Shown one piece after another: positions 54,025 through 62,705 of a stretch of 64,000 nt of DNA. The notes beneath the pieces are model-generated. The model did not search any database. It was not told where the DNA came from and was given only the letters and a program-made list of their open reading frames with translations. Location: the NCBI GenBank assembly GCA_965224045.1, contig CBDCYD010000016.1:496001-560000 (forward strand), read 5' to 3'. How positions within the stretch are numbered: the first letter of the stretch is position 1; each line of letters begins with the position of its first letter. Both the position numbers and the translations under genes were made by a program. Origin of the DNA: Tectiglobus sp965224045 (lineage in GTDB: Bacteria > Pseudomonadota > Alphaproteobacteria > Rhizobiales > Hyphomicrobiaceae).

Positions 54025-54890
54025 GTCGGCCGCTCCGGTTGCGCGGTTTGTGCCTCGGTGGCGCGCCGGCGGGCTGCCAGGACACCGTGCTTCGGTGCAA
54101 GGTAGAAGGCCAACAGGAATATCAGGGTCTGCAGCGAAACGATGACACCGCCAGTGGCGCCGTCGATGAAAAACGACAGATAGGCGCCAACGAAGCTGGT
54201 GACGACACCTAGAGCGACGGCAAGGATGAGCAGCGTCGGGAAACGATCGGTGAGCAGGTAGGCCGTTGCGCCAGGCGTGACGACCATGGCGATCACCAGG
54301 CAGGCGCCAACGGTCTGCAGAGCGGCAACCGTGGCGGCGGCCAGCAGCGTGAAGAACAACACCTTCAAGGCTGTCGGATCGAGGCCTACAGAGCGGGCGT
54401 GGGCCTCGTCGAAGAACACAACCATAAGATCGCGCCACTTGAGGAGCAGGACGCCAAGCGTCACGACCGAGATGATGACGACCTGCATCGCGTCTTCGTC
54501 GGAGATGCCGAGGATGTTGCCGAGCACGATGGTTTGTACGTTTACGGCGGTCGGGTTGATCGAGACGATGAGCAGGCCGGCGGCAAAGAAGGAGGTAAAA
54601 ACGAGACCAATGATGGCATCCTCGCGCAGCCTGGTCTGTTGGCGCACGAATGCCATTCCGAGTGCGGCGAGCAGGCCGGCAATGAAGGCGCCTGCGGCGT
54701 ATGGCAATTTCAGAAGATAGGCGCCGGCCACGCCCGGCACGATGGCGTGCGCGAGTGCATCACCCATCAGTGACCAGCCCTTGAGCATCAAAAATGCGGA
54801 CAGGAAAGCGCACGTGCCGCCGACCAACGCCGAGACCCACATGGCCTTGAGCATGTAGTCGTATGCGAAGGGTGTCAAAAGCTCGCTCAT
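54021..54890 (-). CDS. Mn/Zn ABC transporter permease (first)
   Basis: A 289-residue inner-membrane permease of the SitC/MntC type with about eight to nine membrane segments and GWSLMGDALAHAIVPGVAG near residue 40. It overlaps the ATPase gene upstream and the second permease downstream by four bases each. Metal ions of group 7-12, most likely manganese here, are the substrate, judging from the MntR-type gene divergent to the operon. Confidence 0.94.
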   Translation of the reverse strand: MSELLTPFAYDYMLKAMWVSALVGGTCAFLSAFLMLKGWSLMGDALAHAIVPGVAGAYLLKLPYAAGAFIAGLLAALGMAFVRQQTRLREDAIIGLVFTSFFAAGLLIVSINPTAVNVQTIVLGNILGISDEDAMQVVIISVVTLGVLLLKWRDLMVVFFDEAHARSVGLDPTALKVLFFTLLAAATVAALQTVGACLVIAMVVTPGATAYLLTDRFPTLLILAVALGVVTSFVGAYLSFFIDGATGGVIVSLQTLIFLLAFYLAPKHGVLAARRRATEAQTAQPERPT

Positions 54891-55822
54891 TGCCCGGGTT
54901 CCCGATCTTCGGCGCGCCGCGGCCGCGGTTCATCCTCATCGTGGCGTTCGCCATAGAAGACCACCGGGCGTTCATCATCGGTCAGCACCGTGACGCTGCG
55001 GCGGTCGTCATCGTCGTGCAGTTCGCTGCCTTCAAGCCGGAAGTGGCGCAACACACCGCCGAAAGCCCGCTCGAGATTGGCTTGCGTGAATGTCGTTGCC
55101 GTGGCGCCTGCGGCCAACACCGTGCGTTTGATGAGAACGACCTGGTTGCAAAAGTCAGGCACACTGCCGAGGTTGTGGGTCGAGACCAGCATCAGGTGGC
55201 CCTGTGCCTTCAATTCGCGCATGAGTTCGACGATCGCGTTCTCTGTCTTGACATCGACACCGGTAAACGGCTCGTCGAGGAGGATAACGAGGCCTTCCTG
55301 GGCGAGCGCCCGGGCGAGGAAAACGCGCTTGCGCTGACCACCGGACAGTTCTCCGATCTGGCGTTTGCGATGAGCCGACATGCCAACCCGCTCGAGTGCT
55401 TCATCGACCTTGCGCTGGTCCTGATCGGAGGCGATGCGCAGGAAACCCATATGTCCGTAGCGGCCCATCATCACGACATCCTCGACGAGGACAGGGAAGT
55501 TCCAGTCGACATCCTCCGCCTGGGGGACGTAGGCGACCAGGTTGCGCTTTTGAGCGATACGGGCGGGGATGCCTGCAATCGTGACGTGTCCGCTCGACGG
55601 CGTGACAAAGCCCATGATTGCCTTGAACAGGGTCGATTTGCCGGAACCGTTGACGCCGACGAGGCCGCAGATCGTCGATGGGCCGAGTTCGAATGAGGCG
55701 CTTTCAAGCGCGCGATTGCCGTTGGGATAGGTGACCGTCACGTTATCGACGGCCAGTGAAGCCTGCATGGTATCTGGCGCAGCGTCAGGTCGGTCACGGT
55801 GGATGATGGCAGCGCCGTTCAC
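54887..55822 (-). CDS. Mn/Zn ABC transporter ATP-binding protein
   Basis: A 311-residue ATPase. Walker A is GVNGSGKSTL, the signature motif is ELSGGQRKRVFLARAL, and Walker B is LVILLDEPF; a switch His follows in VSTHN. The start is a GTG at 55822 that overlaps the stop of the binding-protein gene. A C-terminal His/Asp/Glu-rich tail (about residues 270-311) is longer than usual and could bind metal. Confidence 0.94.
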   Translation of the reverse strand: MNGAAIIHRDRPDAAPDTMQASLAVDNVTVTYPNGNRALESASFELGPSTICGLVGVNGSGKSTLFKAIMGFVTPSSGHVTIAGIPARIAQKRNLVAYVPQAEDVDWNFPVLVEDVVMMGRYGHMGFLRIASDQDQRKVDEALERVGMSAHRKRQIGELSGGQRKRVFLARALAQEGLVILLDEPFTGVDVKTENAIVELMRELKAQGHLMLVSTHNLGSVPDFCNQVVLIKRTVLAAGATATTFTQANLERAFGGVLRHFRLEGSELHDDDDRRSVTVLTDDERPVVFYGERHDEDEPRPRRAEDREPGQ

Positions 55823-56784
55823 GGGTTGAGACCTTTCGCAATGGTGGAGACCGTGACCTCCAACAGCTTGAGATAGGACGGCACGGCGCCGTCCGGTTTG
55901 CTGAGGCTGTCGACGTAGAGTACGCCGCCATAGCGAGCGCCGGTTTCTTTGGCGACCTGGCGGGCGGGCTTGTCGGAGATCGTGCTTTCCGAAAAGACGA
56001 CCGGAATGCCTTCCTGCCGGACGGTATCAATGACGCGGCGCACCTGGCTTGGCGTTCCCTGTTCGTCGGCATTGATCGGCCAGAGATAGAGCTCCTTGAG
56101 CCCGTAGTCGCGCGCGAGATAGCTGAATGCGCCTTCGCTGGTGACGAGCCAGCGCTTGGCGTCGGGAATGGCCGCGAGACGTTGGCGCAGCGGGGCGTCG
56201 ATTGCACGGATCTGTGCCTTGTATGTCTCGGCATTGCGGGCATAGGTCTCCGCGTTTTCAGGATCGTATTTGGCAAATGCCTTGAGAATGTTGTCGACGT
56301 ATTTGATGGCATTGCTCGGCGACATCCACGCGTGCGGGTTCGGCTTGCCGGTATAAGGGCCTTCGGTGATTCCTATCGGCTCGATGCCCTCGGTGACGAC
56401 TGCGCTGGGGACGTCGCGAATGTTCTGGAAGAAGCGCTCGAACCAGCGCTCGAGGTTCATGCCGTTCCACAACACGAGATCTGCGCGTTGGGCCTTGACG
56501 ATGTCACGCGGCGTGGGCTGGTAGTCATGGATTTCCGCGCCGACCTTGGTTATCGAGTCGACCGTGGCTGTTTCGCCGGCGACGTTGCGTGCAATATCCG
56601 CAATGACCGTGAATGTGGTGATGACGCGAAACTTCTTCGCCGCATGGGCCGGAACGAAGGCAAAGAAAATGGCGAGCAGGGCAGCTGCCGCACCAGCCAG
56701 CAGGTGCTGAATGCGATAAGATCTCGTATCGACGGTGTGCGTCAGGGGAGCGTGGGCCAACACTCTCAACTCCATTGTCTGCAT
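55819..56784 (-). CDS. Mn/Zn ABC transporter substrate-binding protein
   Basis: A 321-residue periplasmic metal-binding protein of the SitA/MntA/ZnuA cluster, with a hydrophobic signal segment at about residues 25-48. Metal ligands are expected at His in EIHDYQPTP, His in GKPNPHAWMSP, Glu in TSEGAFSYLARDYG and an acidic residue near FSESTISDKP. No His-rich loop typical of zinc-specific ZnuA is present, which favours manganese or iron. It is first in the operon. Confidence 0.94.
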   Translation of the reverse strand: MQTMELRVLAHAPLTHTVDTRSYRIQHLLAGAAAALLAIFFAFVPAHAAKKFRVITTFTVIADIARNVAGETATVDSITKVGAEIHDYQPTPRDIVKAQRADLVLWNGMNLERWFERFFQNIRDVPSAVVTEGIEPIGITEGPYTGKPNPHAWMSPSNAIKYVDNILKAFAKYDPENAETYARNAETYKAQIRAIDAPLRQRLAAIPDAKRWLVTSEGAFSYLARDYGLKELYLWPINADEQGTPSQVRRVIDTVRQEGIPVVFSESTISDKPARQVAKETGARYGGVLYVDSLSKPDGAVPSYLKLLEVTVSTIAKGLNP

Positions 56785-56883
56785 TGCTCCTTGGAGGTTT
56801 TGTAGTCCATTAAGAACTTTAGTCTTGATACGAAAAGTTAGTCATGGCTAATAATATTGTCAACGGCTTGAGCGATACGGCGG
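56785..56883. promoter_or_regulatory. Divergent promoter with near-palindrome
   Basis: This 99-base AT-rich gap divides the transporter operon from the MntR-type gene. It contains ttagtcatggctaa at 56838-56851, a near-perfect inverted repeat, followed by the AT-rich taatattgt. This is a plausible MntR-type operator shared by both sides. Confidence 0.55.
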
Positions 56884-57345
56884 ATGAGCGGACCGGTGAG
56901 TGACGATAAGATGTTGGAGGCAACGCGGCGGCAGGCTGAACGGTTTCAGCGTGTTCGCGATGCGCATCAGACCGAGGTGGCCGAAGACTATGTCGAACTC
57001 ATCGCGGATCTCATCGAGGCCACTGGCGAAGCTCGCGTCGTTGATCTGGCAAGCCGGCTTGGCGTGAGCAACGCCACCGTCAACAACACTATCCAAAGAC
57101 TGCAGCGCGATGGTCTGGTAACGTCAAAGCCCTACCGCGCGATCTTTCTGACGGATGAAGGGCGTGAACTTGCCGAGGTCTCGCGCGAGCGCCATCTGCT
57201 GGTGCGGGACTTTCTGATCGCGCTCGGAGTTGATGGCGATACCGCCGAAGCGGACGCGGAGGGGATCGAGCATCACGTTAGCGCAGCAACCCTGACGGCG
57301 TTTCGCAAATATCTCGGGCGTGGCGTACCGAAGCGCAGGCGATAA
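56884..57345 (+). CDS. MntR-type metal-dependent transcriptional repressor
   Basis: A 153-residue regulator of the DtxR/MntR family. An N-terminal winged helix (about residues 30-90) contains VVDLASRLGVSNATVNNTIQRLQRDG. The dimerisation domain follows, with metal ligands expected among EVSRERHLLVRDFL and EADAEGIEHHVS. It should repress the divergent transporter operon when manganese is plentiful. The N-terminal extension before residue 25 is longer than in Bacillus MntR. Confidence 0.92.
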   Translation: MSGPVSDDKMLEATRRQAERFQRVRDAHQTEVAEDYVELIADLIEATGEARVVDLASRLGVSNATVNNTIQRLQRDGLVTSKPYRAIFLTDEGRELAEVSRERHLLVRDFLIALGVDGDTAEADAEGIEHHVSAATLTAFRKYLGRGVPKRRR

Positions 57346-57409
57346 ATTGCAGTGTCTTTGCGCAGTGGGTTGCTGCAGCGTGGATGGCTGAAGCTGACTT
57401 GCGCTTCAA

Positions 57410-58957
57410 CTAGCGTGTCAGAACGATGAAGTCCGTATCCTGTCCGGTTTCGCGCGTGTGACCGCCATCGGAGATGATCATCGACGATCCAGGCGTGAGC
57501 AAATCTTCGATACGCTGGCGGACATGGGCCGGAACTTCAATACGGTCGAGCGCCCGGCCAACGGACGGAGGCGACAAATGCGATGCCTCTTCGCCCGCGT
57601 TGTTGTTTCCCTTGACAAAGCGCTTGAGAAAACGAGCACTTGTTTTGAGAGATGTGGCGTTCCATCCCGCCTCGCCGGTGATGGGTTTGAAGTCGGTCAC
57701 CAGGAAAAGGTGTGCACCCAATGGTTGTTCGGGGTGTTTCAAGGCAATGGCGGCCGCGTAGATGTCGTCCGCGTCCTGGCGGACATATACAAAGGCAGGA
57801 TTAGTATCGACGATGCCCGCCTTGCGGTAGAGCGCATCGTAGAATTGCCGGTTGGGGTAGCCGGTGACGGTCAAGCCTTCGTCCGACTGAAACGCCTTGA
57901 TTGCGAGTACCGATTGTTTGCCGACCAAGCCGTCCGCGGGGCCGGGATCGTAGCCGAAACCTTGCAGCAAATTCTGGGCCTGGCGGAGCTTGTCGCGTTC
58001 GGAGCGACGCGTGATCAGGATGCGCAGCGGACTTTGCGATTTGGTTGCCCGCATGAGGCGGCGATGCGCGTCCATCTCGGCTGCATCGGCATCAAAAAGC
58101 GGATTGCCGGTCACGGCAGTAGCGGCTGTTTGGCGCCGTGGCGTGCCGGCATCGGTCTTCGTTGCCGTCGCGGTGCTGGTGGCGGTGTTGAATGCATATC
58201 GCACGGATCGCGTGTTGGCGTCAGCGGTGTCGTTGGCCGACGGGTCGGGACGCGGGTCTGCCGGCGTTGGTTGGAACAGAGCCGGGTGGGCGATCAGTTG
58301 CGGTTTGGGGTCGCCACCGGTGACGATGACGTGTGTGCGCTTTTGGGTGAAGCCAAACAGTGAGCGTGCAAACGCCGAGGGCAGGCGAATGCAGCCGTGA
58401 GACGCACGATATCGCGGCACGTGGCCCTGATGCAGGGCGATGCCTGACCATGTCAGGCGTTGCATGAACGGCATTGGTGCGCCGCGGTAGATATTGGAAT
58501 AGTGGCGGCGCCGCTTTTGGATAATGCTGAAGATGCCCTGCGGTGTCTCGAATCCGTTCTGGCCGCTGGAAATTCGCGTGGTTCCGACAGCTTCGCCATT
58601 GCGATAGACCGTCAGACGCTGCTTGCCAAGTGAGACGACGAGTTGAATTGGGCCGTCGTTCGTCCGGCGGGCCGGCAGCAGGACGGTCTTGGTGGGTTTT
58701 GCCCGGGACGTGCCCCGCACCCGGCGGGTTCTACGCAACCGGACCCTGGAACGGCGCACCGTACGCGCGCGGCGCGACCGGCGCAGGCGGGCAGCCCGTT
58801 GCCTCGAGCGCTGATATACCGGGCCGTTCGCCCCCCAGTAGACGCGAGATTGCGCGTTCGCAGTGTCACTCGAGGCGCCCATGATGGCTGCAAAAGCTGC
58901 AATGACGCAGGTCAATATCGCCAATCCAGCCACGATCGCAGACTGAGCCGCAAACAT
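57410..58957 (-). CDS. L,D-transpeptidase with peptidoglycan-binding domain
   Basis: A 515-residue envelope enzyme that makes or breaks L,D-linkages in peptidoglycan. A membrane signal (about residues 6-32) is followed by a remarkable Arg-rich stretch (about 50-95). The YkuD catalytic domain covers about 110-240 with the active-site Cys in RASHGCIRLP. A peptidoglycan-binding region (about 320-385) contains LRQAQNLLQGFGYDPG. The start ATG 58957 directly precedes the signal; a 37-codon extension is possible. The Arg-rich insert may bind anionic wall polymers. Confidence 0.9.
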   Translation of the reverse strand: MFAAQSAIVAGLAILTCVIAAFAAIMGASSDTANAQSRVYWGANGPVYQRSRQRAARLRRSRRARTVRRSRVRLRRTRRVRGTSRAKPTKTVLLPARRTNDGPIQLVVSLGKQRLTVYRNGEAVGTTRISSGQNGFETPQGIFSIIQKRRRHYSNIYRGAPMPFMQRLTWSGIALHQGHVPRYRASHGCIRLPSAFARSLFGFTQKRTHVIVTGGDPKPQLIAHPALFQPTPADPRPDPSANDTADANTRSVRYAFNTATSTATATKTDAGTPRRQTAATAVTGNPLFDADAAEMDAHRRLMRATKSQSPLRILITRRSERDKLRQAQNLLQGFGYDPGPADGLVGKQSVLAIKAFQSDEGLTVTGYPNRQFYDALYRKAGIVDTNPAFVYVRQDADDIYAAAIALKHPEQPLGAHLFLVTDFKPITGEAGWNATSLKTSARFLKRFVKGNNNAGEEASHLSPPSVGRALDRIEVPAHVRQRIEDLLTPGSSMIISDGGHTRETGQDTDFIVLTR

Positions 58958-59205
58958 CAGTCTCCGGTTGGTACACGTCACAATGCGAACTCCACGAAAA
59001 TGAGAACTTTGCAATTCGCACAATTCTAAAGCGCCAATTGGTTCGGCCAAAGCCCAAACCGTGCGCACTGACGAAATTCCGCACCGGTGTGCATCTCAGG
59101 CAACGTGCAGCCCGCCATCCAACTTTGCAAGACCGTGGCGAGATCGGCGCAATCCGCCTAGTGTGCAACAATCGAGGCGTCGTACGCGATGGAATTCGGA
59201 GTGGA

Positions 59206-60234
59206 ATGCAAATGGTCGCGCGATCGAGTAATCACGACTGGCTCCTCAAGGTTCAAGAAGAGCCACTGGAGCCCGCTATCGCGATTTGTGATCCACATCA
59301 TCACCTGTGGGACTTCCGCGACGGCGCAGTGCAGAGCCGTTATTTGCTCGACGAGATGTTGGAAGATACCGCCGGCGGTCACAACATCGTGTCCACGGTG
59401 TTTATCGAGTGCGGGACGATGTTCCGGGCCGACGGGCCCGAGCCCTTCAAAGCCATTGGTGAGACTGAATTCGCCAATGGTATCGCCGCGATGTCAGCAT
59501 CCGGCCTCTATGGTCCGACGCGAATTGCGGCCGGCATCATTGGCACCGTCGATCTCAAAATCGGAGAGGCGGCTGGCGATGTGCTCGATGCGCAGATCGC
59601 GGCAGGCAACGGCCGGTTTCGCGGTATCCGGCTCGGGGCACTGTGGCATGAAAGCCCCGAAATTCGCAATCATCGTACCAACCCGCCGGACGGGATGCTG
59701 CTGCACGAGATTTTTCGATCAGGTTTCAAGCATCTGGCGCCGCGCGGATTGACCTTCGAAGCCTGGTGTTGCCATCCGCAGATTCCCGAGGTCACCGATC
59801 TGGCGCGTGCGTTTCCCGACACGACGATTATTCTCGATCATTTTGGTGGACCGCTCGGTATCGGCCCCTACACCGGGCGGTCCGATGAGGTCTTCGACGA
59901 TTGGAAGGTGAAAATCAACGAGCTTGCGACCTGCCCCAATGTCATGGCCAAACTCGGCGGGCTCAATATGGACATCAACGGTTACCACTGGGAAGCGCGA
60001 GAACTGCCGCCGACGAGCGAGGATTTGATGCAGGCGACACGGCGCTATTTCGAACACACGATCGCTGCGTTCGGGGTTGAACGCTGCATGTTTGAATCCA
60101 ATTTCCCCGTCGACAAGTTGAGCTGCAGCTACACCGTTCTGTGGAATGCGTTCAAACGGCTGACAACCGGGTTTTCCGCCGATGAGAGGGCCCAGCTCTT
60201 CCACGACACCGCGGCACGGATTTATCGCGTCTAG
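59206..60234 (+). CDS. Amidohydrolase (amidohydrolase 2 family)
   Basis: A 342-residue metal-dependent hydrolase of the TIM-barrel amidohydrolase 2 group. The N-terminal ICDPHHHLWDF supplies the first metal ligands, IILDHFGGPLG a middle His, and MFESNFPVDK the C-terminal acidic residue. The family includes lactonases and decarboxylases. GGAGTGG lies just upstream of the chosen ATG; another ATG is two codons on. The TAG stop falls in the CTAG that opens a repeat cluster, followed by the MmgE/PrpD gene. Confidence 0.9.
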   Translation: MQMVARSSNHDWLLKVQEEPLEPAIAICDPHHHLWDFRDGAVQSRYLLDEMLEDTAGGHNIVSTVFIECGTMFRADGPEPFKAIGETEFANGIAAMSASGLYGPTRIAAGIIGTVDLKIGEAAGDVLDAQIAAGNGRFRGIRLGALWHESPEIRNHRTNPPDGMLLHEIFRSGFKHLAPRGLTFEAWCCHPQIPEVTDLARAFPDTTIILDHFGGPLGIGPYTGRSDEVFDDWKVKINELATCPNVMAKLGGLNMDINGYHWEARELPPTSEDLMQATRRYFEHTIAAFGVERCMFESNFPVDKLSCSYTVLWNAFKRLTTGFSADERAQLFHDTAARIYRV

Positions 60235-60311
60235 ATCATCGTTCCTGATGAATCGAGCAACCTGCCTTAATTCGGAATCGGTGCGAGTCCGAATTAAGGC
60301 AGGTTGCTCTC
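60231..60311 (+). repeat. Families D and B composite repeat (B copy 4)
   Basis: Starts ctagatcatcgttcc as in family D, then passes into gaatcgagcaacctgcctta and a hairpin ttcggaatcgg...gtccgaatt, as in family B. The hairpin arms are complementary over about 25 bases. Confidence 0.85.
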
Positions 60312-60418
60312 GTGTTTCGGTTCTGACATTTGCTCTCGATTTCGCCGCGCGGGATAGCAAATGTGGGAACCATTGGGAGAACGAGCAAGCCAATGTTTCC
60401 AGTGTAACTCTTGCACCT
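60311..60418 (+). repeat. Interspersed repeat family C, copy 2
   Basis: Matches the copy at 36467 across gtttcggttctgacatttgct, cgggatagcaaatg, gaacgagcaagcc and taactcttgcac. Here it directly follows a family B hairpin. Confidence 0.8.
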
Positions 60419-60508
60419 GACGTTTGGTTGAGAGACAAGCCGTATACGGGGGCCAAACGCAAGGTGTCCGACACTCGTGCCGGATTTGCGAGGGGAGTGC
60501 GGCTGACG

Positions 60509-61876
60509 ATGGATGCGATCTTCGATTTTGCCCGGCATGTCGCGCAAACTGAGTTCGATGCGTTGCCGGGACATGCGGTCCGCGCCGCGAAAACATTGAT
60601 TCTCGATACGTTGGGCGTCGGGATGGTGGGTAGTGCCGGGCCGATGGCCGAGGAACTGGCCGTTGCGCAGAGATCATCCGGGCACGGCGATGATGCCCGC
60701 GTATGGTCTCTCGGGTATCGCCTGCCGGCACCTGCTGCGGCGCTTTGTAATGCCTATCAGGTTCACAACAGCGAATTCGATTGCGTCCACGAGGATGCTG
60801 TCGCGCATGTCTTGTCGGCAGTTGTGCCGGCAGCGTTGGCATACGCCGAGCGCCGGGGCGGGATCAGCGGCCGGCAATTGTTGACGGCAGTTGTCGTCGG
60901 GGTCGACGTGGCGAGCAGCCTCGGGATTGCCGCGCGGGCAGGCCTCAAATTTTTCCGCCCGGCGACGGTCGGTGCGTTCGGAGCCGCCGCGGCGGTGGGC
61001 AAGCTGAAGGGCTTTGACGAGGTGCGGCTCGTCAATGCGTTGTCGCTTACCTACGGCCAGCTCTGCGGAACGATGCAGGCGCACACAGAAGGCTCGATGC
61101 TGCTTGCCATGCAAATGGGGTTCAATGCGCGTAACGCGGTCGTTGCCTGCGATCTGGCGGCGGCGGGGTTCGACGGGCCGAAGAACATCCTCGAGGGACC
61201 ATTCGGTTTCTTTTCGTTGTTCGAGCCAGGCGGTGAGACCGGTTCGGTTGTTCGCGAACTCGGCAACGTCTGGCGGATCGCAGAGGTTGCACACAAACCG
61301 TTTCCGTCGGGTCGCGCGACGCACGGAATTGTCGATGGCTGCCTCGAGATCAAACGTGCTCACGGGATCTTGCCGGAGCGGATTGCCAGGGTAACCGCGC
61401 ACGTGCCGCCTCTGGTCCACCATCTCGTCGGGCGGCGCCCGCAGGCGGTGATGGACACGAACTACGCGCGGTTGTGCGCTGCGTATGTGGCTGCGGTGGC
61501 GTTGCTTAAGGACGATGTGCGATTTGATGACTTTGCCGCGGAGGCCTATCGGGATGTGCGCACCCAAGAGCTCGCAGCGCGCATTCACGTCGAGGCCGAA
61601 GACCGCGGCGATCCCAATGCACTGACACCTGTTCGCGTCGAGATCGCGCTGGATGACGGTCAGGTTCACGACACGACCATCGATGCCGTTTATGGCAACC
61701 CTGCAAAGGCGATGTCGCGGGAGGCGCAGCTGGCAAAGTTTGCAACCAATTGCGAGCTGGCCAAGCGGCCGCTGAGCGAACGACAAATCAGCGGGCTTGC
61801 CGATCACGTCGATGCCCTTGAGGATGTAGAGGACGTGGCGATATTGGTCGACCACATGATCGGCGGGCAGGAGTGA
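60509..61876 (+). CDS. MmgE/PrpD family protein
   Basis: A 455-residue protein of the MmgE/PrpD family, which includes 2-methylcitrate dehydratase and cis-aconitate decarboxylase. Features are LILDTLGVGMVG near residue 27, NSEFDCVHEDA with the conserved His/Asp region, and KPFPSGRATHGIVDG. The ATG 60509 is set by GAGGGGAG upstream; the frame before it runs through repeats. The substrate is unknown. It is likely co-transcribed with the cupin gene that follows four bases later. Confidence 0.93.
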   Translation: MDAIFDFARHVAQTEFDALPGHAVRAAKTLILDTLGVGMVGSAGPMAEELAVAQRSSGHGDDARVWSLGYRLPAPAAALCNAYQVHNSEFDCVHEDAVAHVLSAVVPAALAYAERRGGISGRQLLTAVVVGVDVASSLGIAARAGLKFFRPATVGAFGAAAAVGKLKGFDEVRLVNALSLTYGQLCGTMQAHTEGSMLLAMQMGFNARNAVVACDLAAAGFDGPKNILEGPFGFFSLFEPGGETGSVVRELGNVWRIAEVAHKPFPSGRATHGIVDGCLEIKRAHGILPERIARVTAHVPPLVHHLVGRRPQAVMDTNYARLCAAYVAAVALLKDDVRFDDFAAEAYRDVRTQELAARIHVEAEDRGDPNALTPVRVEIALDDGQVHDTTIDAVYGNPAKAMSREAQLAKFATNCELAKRPLSERQISGLADHVDALEDVEDVAILVDHMIGGQE

Positions 61877-61880
61877 TGTG

Positions 61881-62429
61881 ATGACCGGAACGCCAATTCG
61901 CAGGGTGATAACGGGACATGACAGTGACGGGCAATCGGTGATCCTGCAGGATTGCGCGACGCCGCATATTAAAACTTCGCCCCATCGCCCTGGGGTCGTG
62001 ATCAACAACCTTTGGATGACTGACCGCATGCCGGCGGCGACGATCGCGCCCGAAGATGCGGCGCATGCCGATATAGCACTGGCGCCGGTCGCCAACGGCA
62101 TCAATTTTCGCATTGTCGAGTTTCCGCCCGAGGCGGATTATCTGGACGGCATCAGTGCGCACGATGCTGCCAGGGCGTTCGGGGAGATGGGTGCGGCAGA
62201 CGCACTTGCCGGCGATGGCAACGAGCAGCACCCATTCATGCACAAAACCGAAACGCTCGACTTTGCGATCATTGTGTCCGGCGAGGTCCATCTGGTCCTC
62301 GACAAGCACGAAACCCTGATGCGAGCCGGCGATGTGTGCATTCAACGGGCGACCAACCACGTTTGGTCCAACCGCTCCGATGAACCGTGCCGGATTGCCT
62401 TCGTGTTGATTGACGGGAAAAAGGGCTGA
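61881..62429 (+). CDS. Cupin domain protein
   Basis: A 182-residue protein with a C-terminal cupin barrel: HKTETLDFAIIVSGEVHLVLD at about residues 118-138 and AGDVCIQRATNHVWSNRS at about 147-164, carrying the usual His/Glu metal ligands. An N-terminal extension includes NNLWMTDRMPA. The ATG four bases after the MmgE/PrpD stop has GGAG upstream. It may be a lyase or dioxygenase of the same pathway. Confidence 0.9.
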   Translation: MTGTPIRRVITGHDSDGQSVILQDCATPHIKTSPHRPGVVINNLWMTDRMPAATIAPEDAAHADIALAPVANGINFRIVEFPPEADYLDGISAHDAARAFGEMGAADALAGDGNEQHPFMHKTETLDFAIIVSGEVHLVLDKHETLMRAGDVCIQRATNHVWSNRSDEPCRIAFVLIDGKKG

Positions 62430-62455
62430 TCGGGGCCGTTTCCAACTCCCGGCTA

Positions 62456-62579
62456 TACTCTTTCAGGTTGAGCTGGAACCATCCCGCTCCCTTCCCGACC
62501 GCCCACGGCATCATTGTATTGGGCGGTCGGGAGGAGGTGCGGGCCGGCGATGAGATTCCGCCTGGGGCGGAAACTCTAG
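62456..62579 (+). repeat. Palindromic repeat family A, diverged copy 4
   Basis: Begins tctttcaggttgagctggaacc, with a hairpin around cccacggcatcattgtattggg and a final ttccgcctggggcgga, then CTAG. It abuts the next family A copy head-to-tail. Confidence 0.85.
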
Positions 62580-62705
62580 AGCGTTTCAGGTTTAGCTGGA
62601 ACCGTCCCACTCCCCCGCCCGGCCGCCCAAAACCACGATTGCATGGGCGGCCGGGCGGGGGAGTGGGCAGGCGGTGCGATTCGGCCTAAGGCGGAATTGA
62701 TCTAG
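62576..62705 (+). repeat. Palindromic repeat family A, copy 3
   Basis: Nearly identical to the copy within tRNA-Leu, flanked by CTAG on both sides. Its terminal CTAG provides the TAG stop of the adjacent binding-protein gene on the minus strand. Confidence 0.92.

Noticed and set aside
54025..54438. N-terminal extension of the last permease
   Set aside because: It lies in another frame of the upstream permease gene and is Arg/His-rich nonsense; the ATGA overlap sets the real start.
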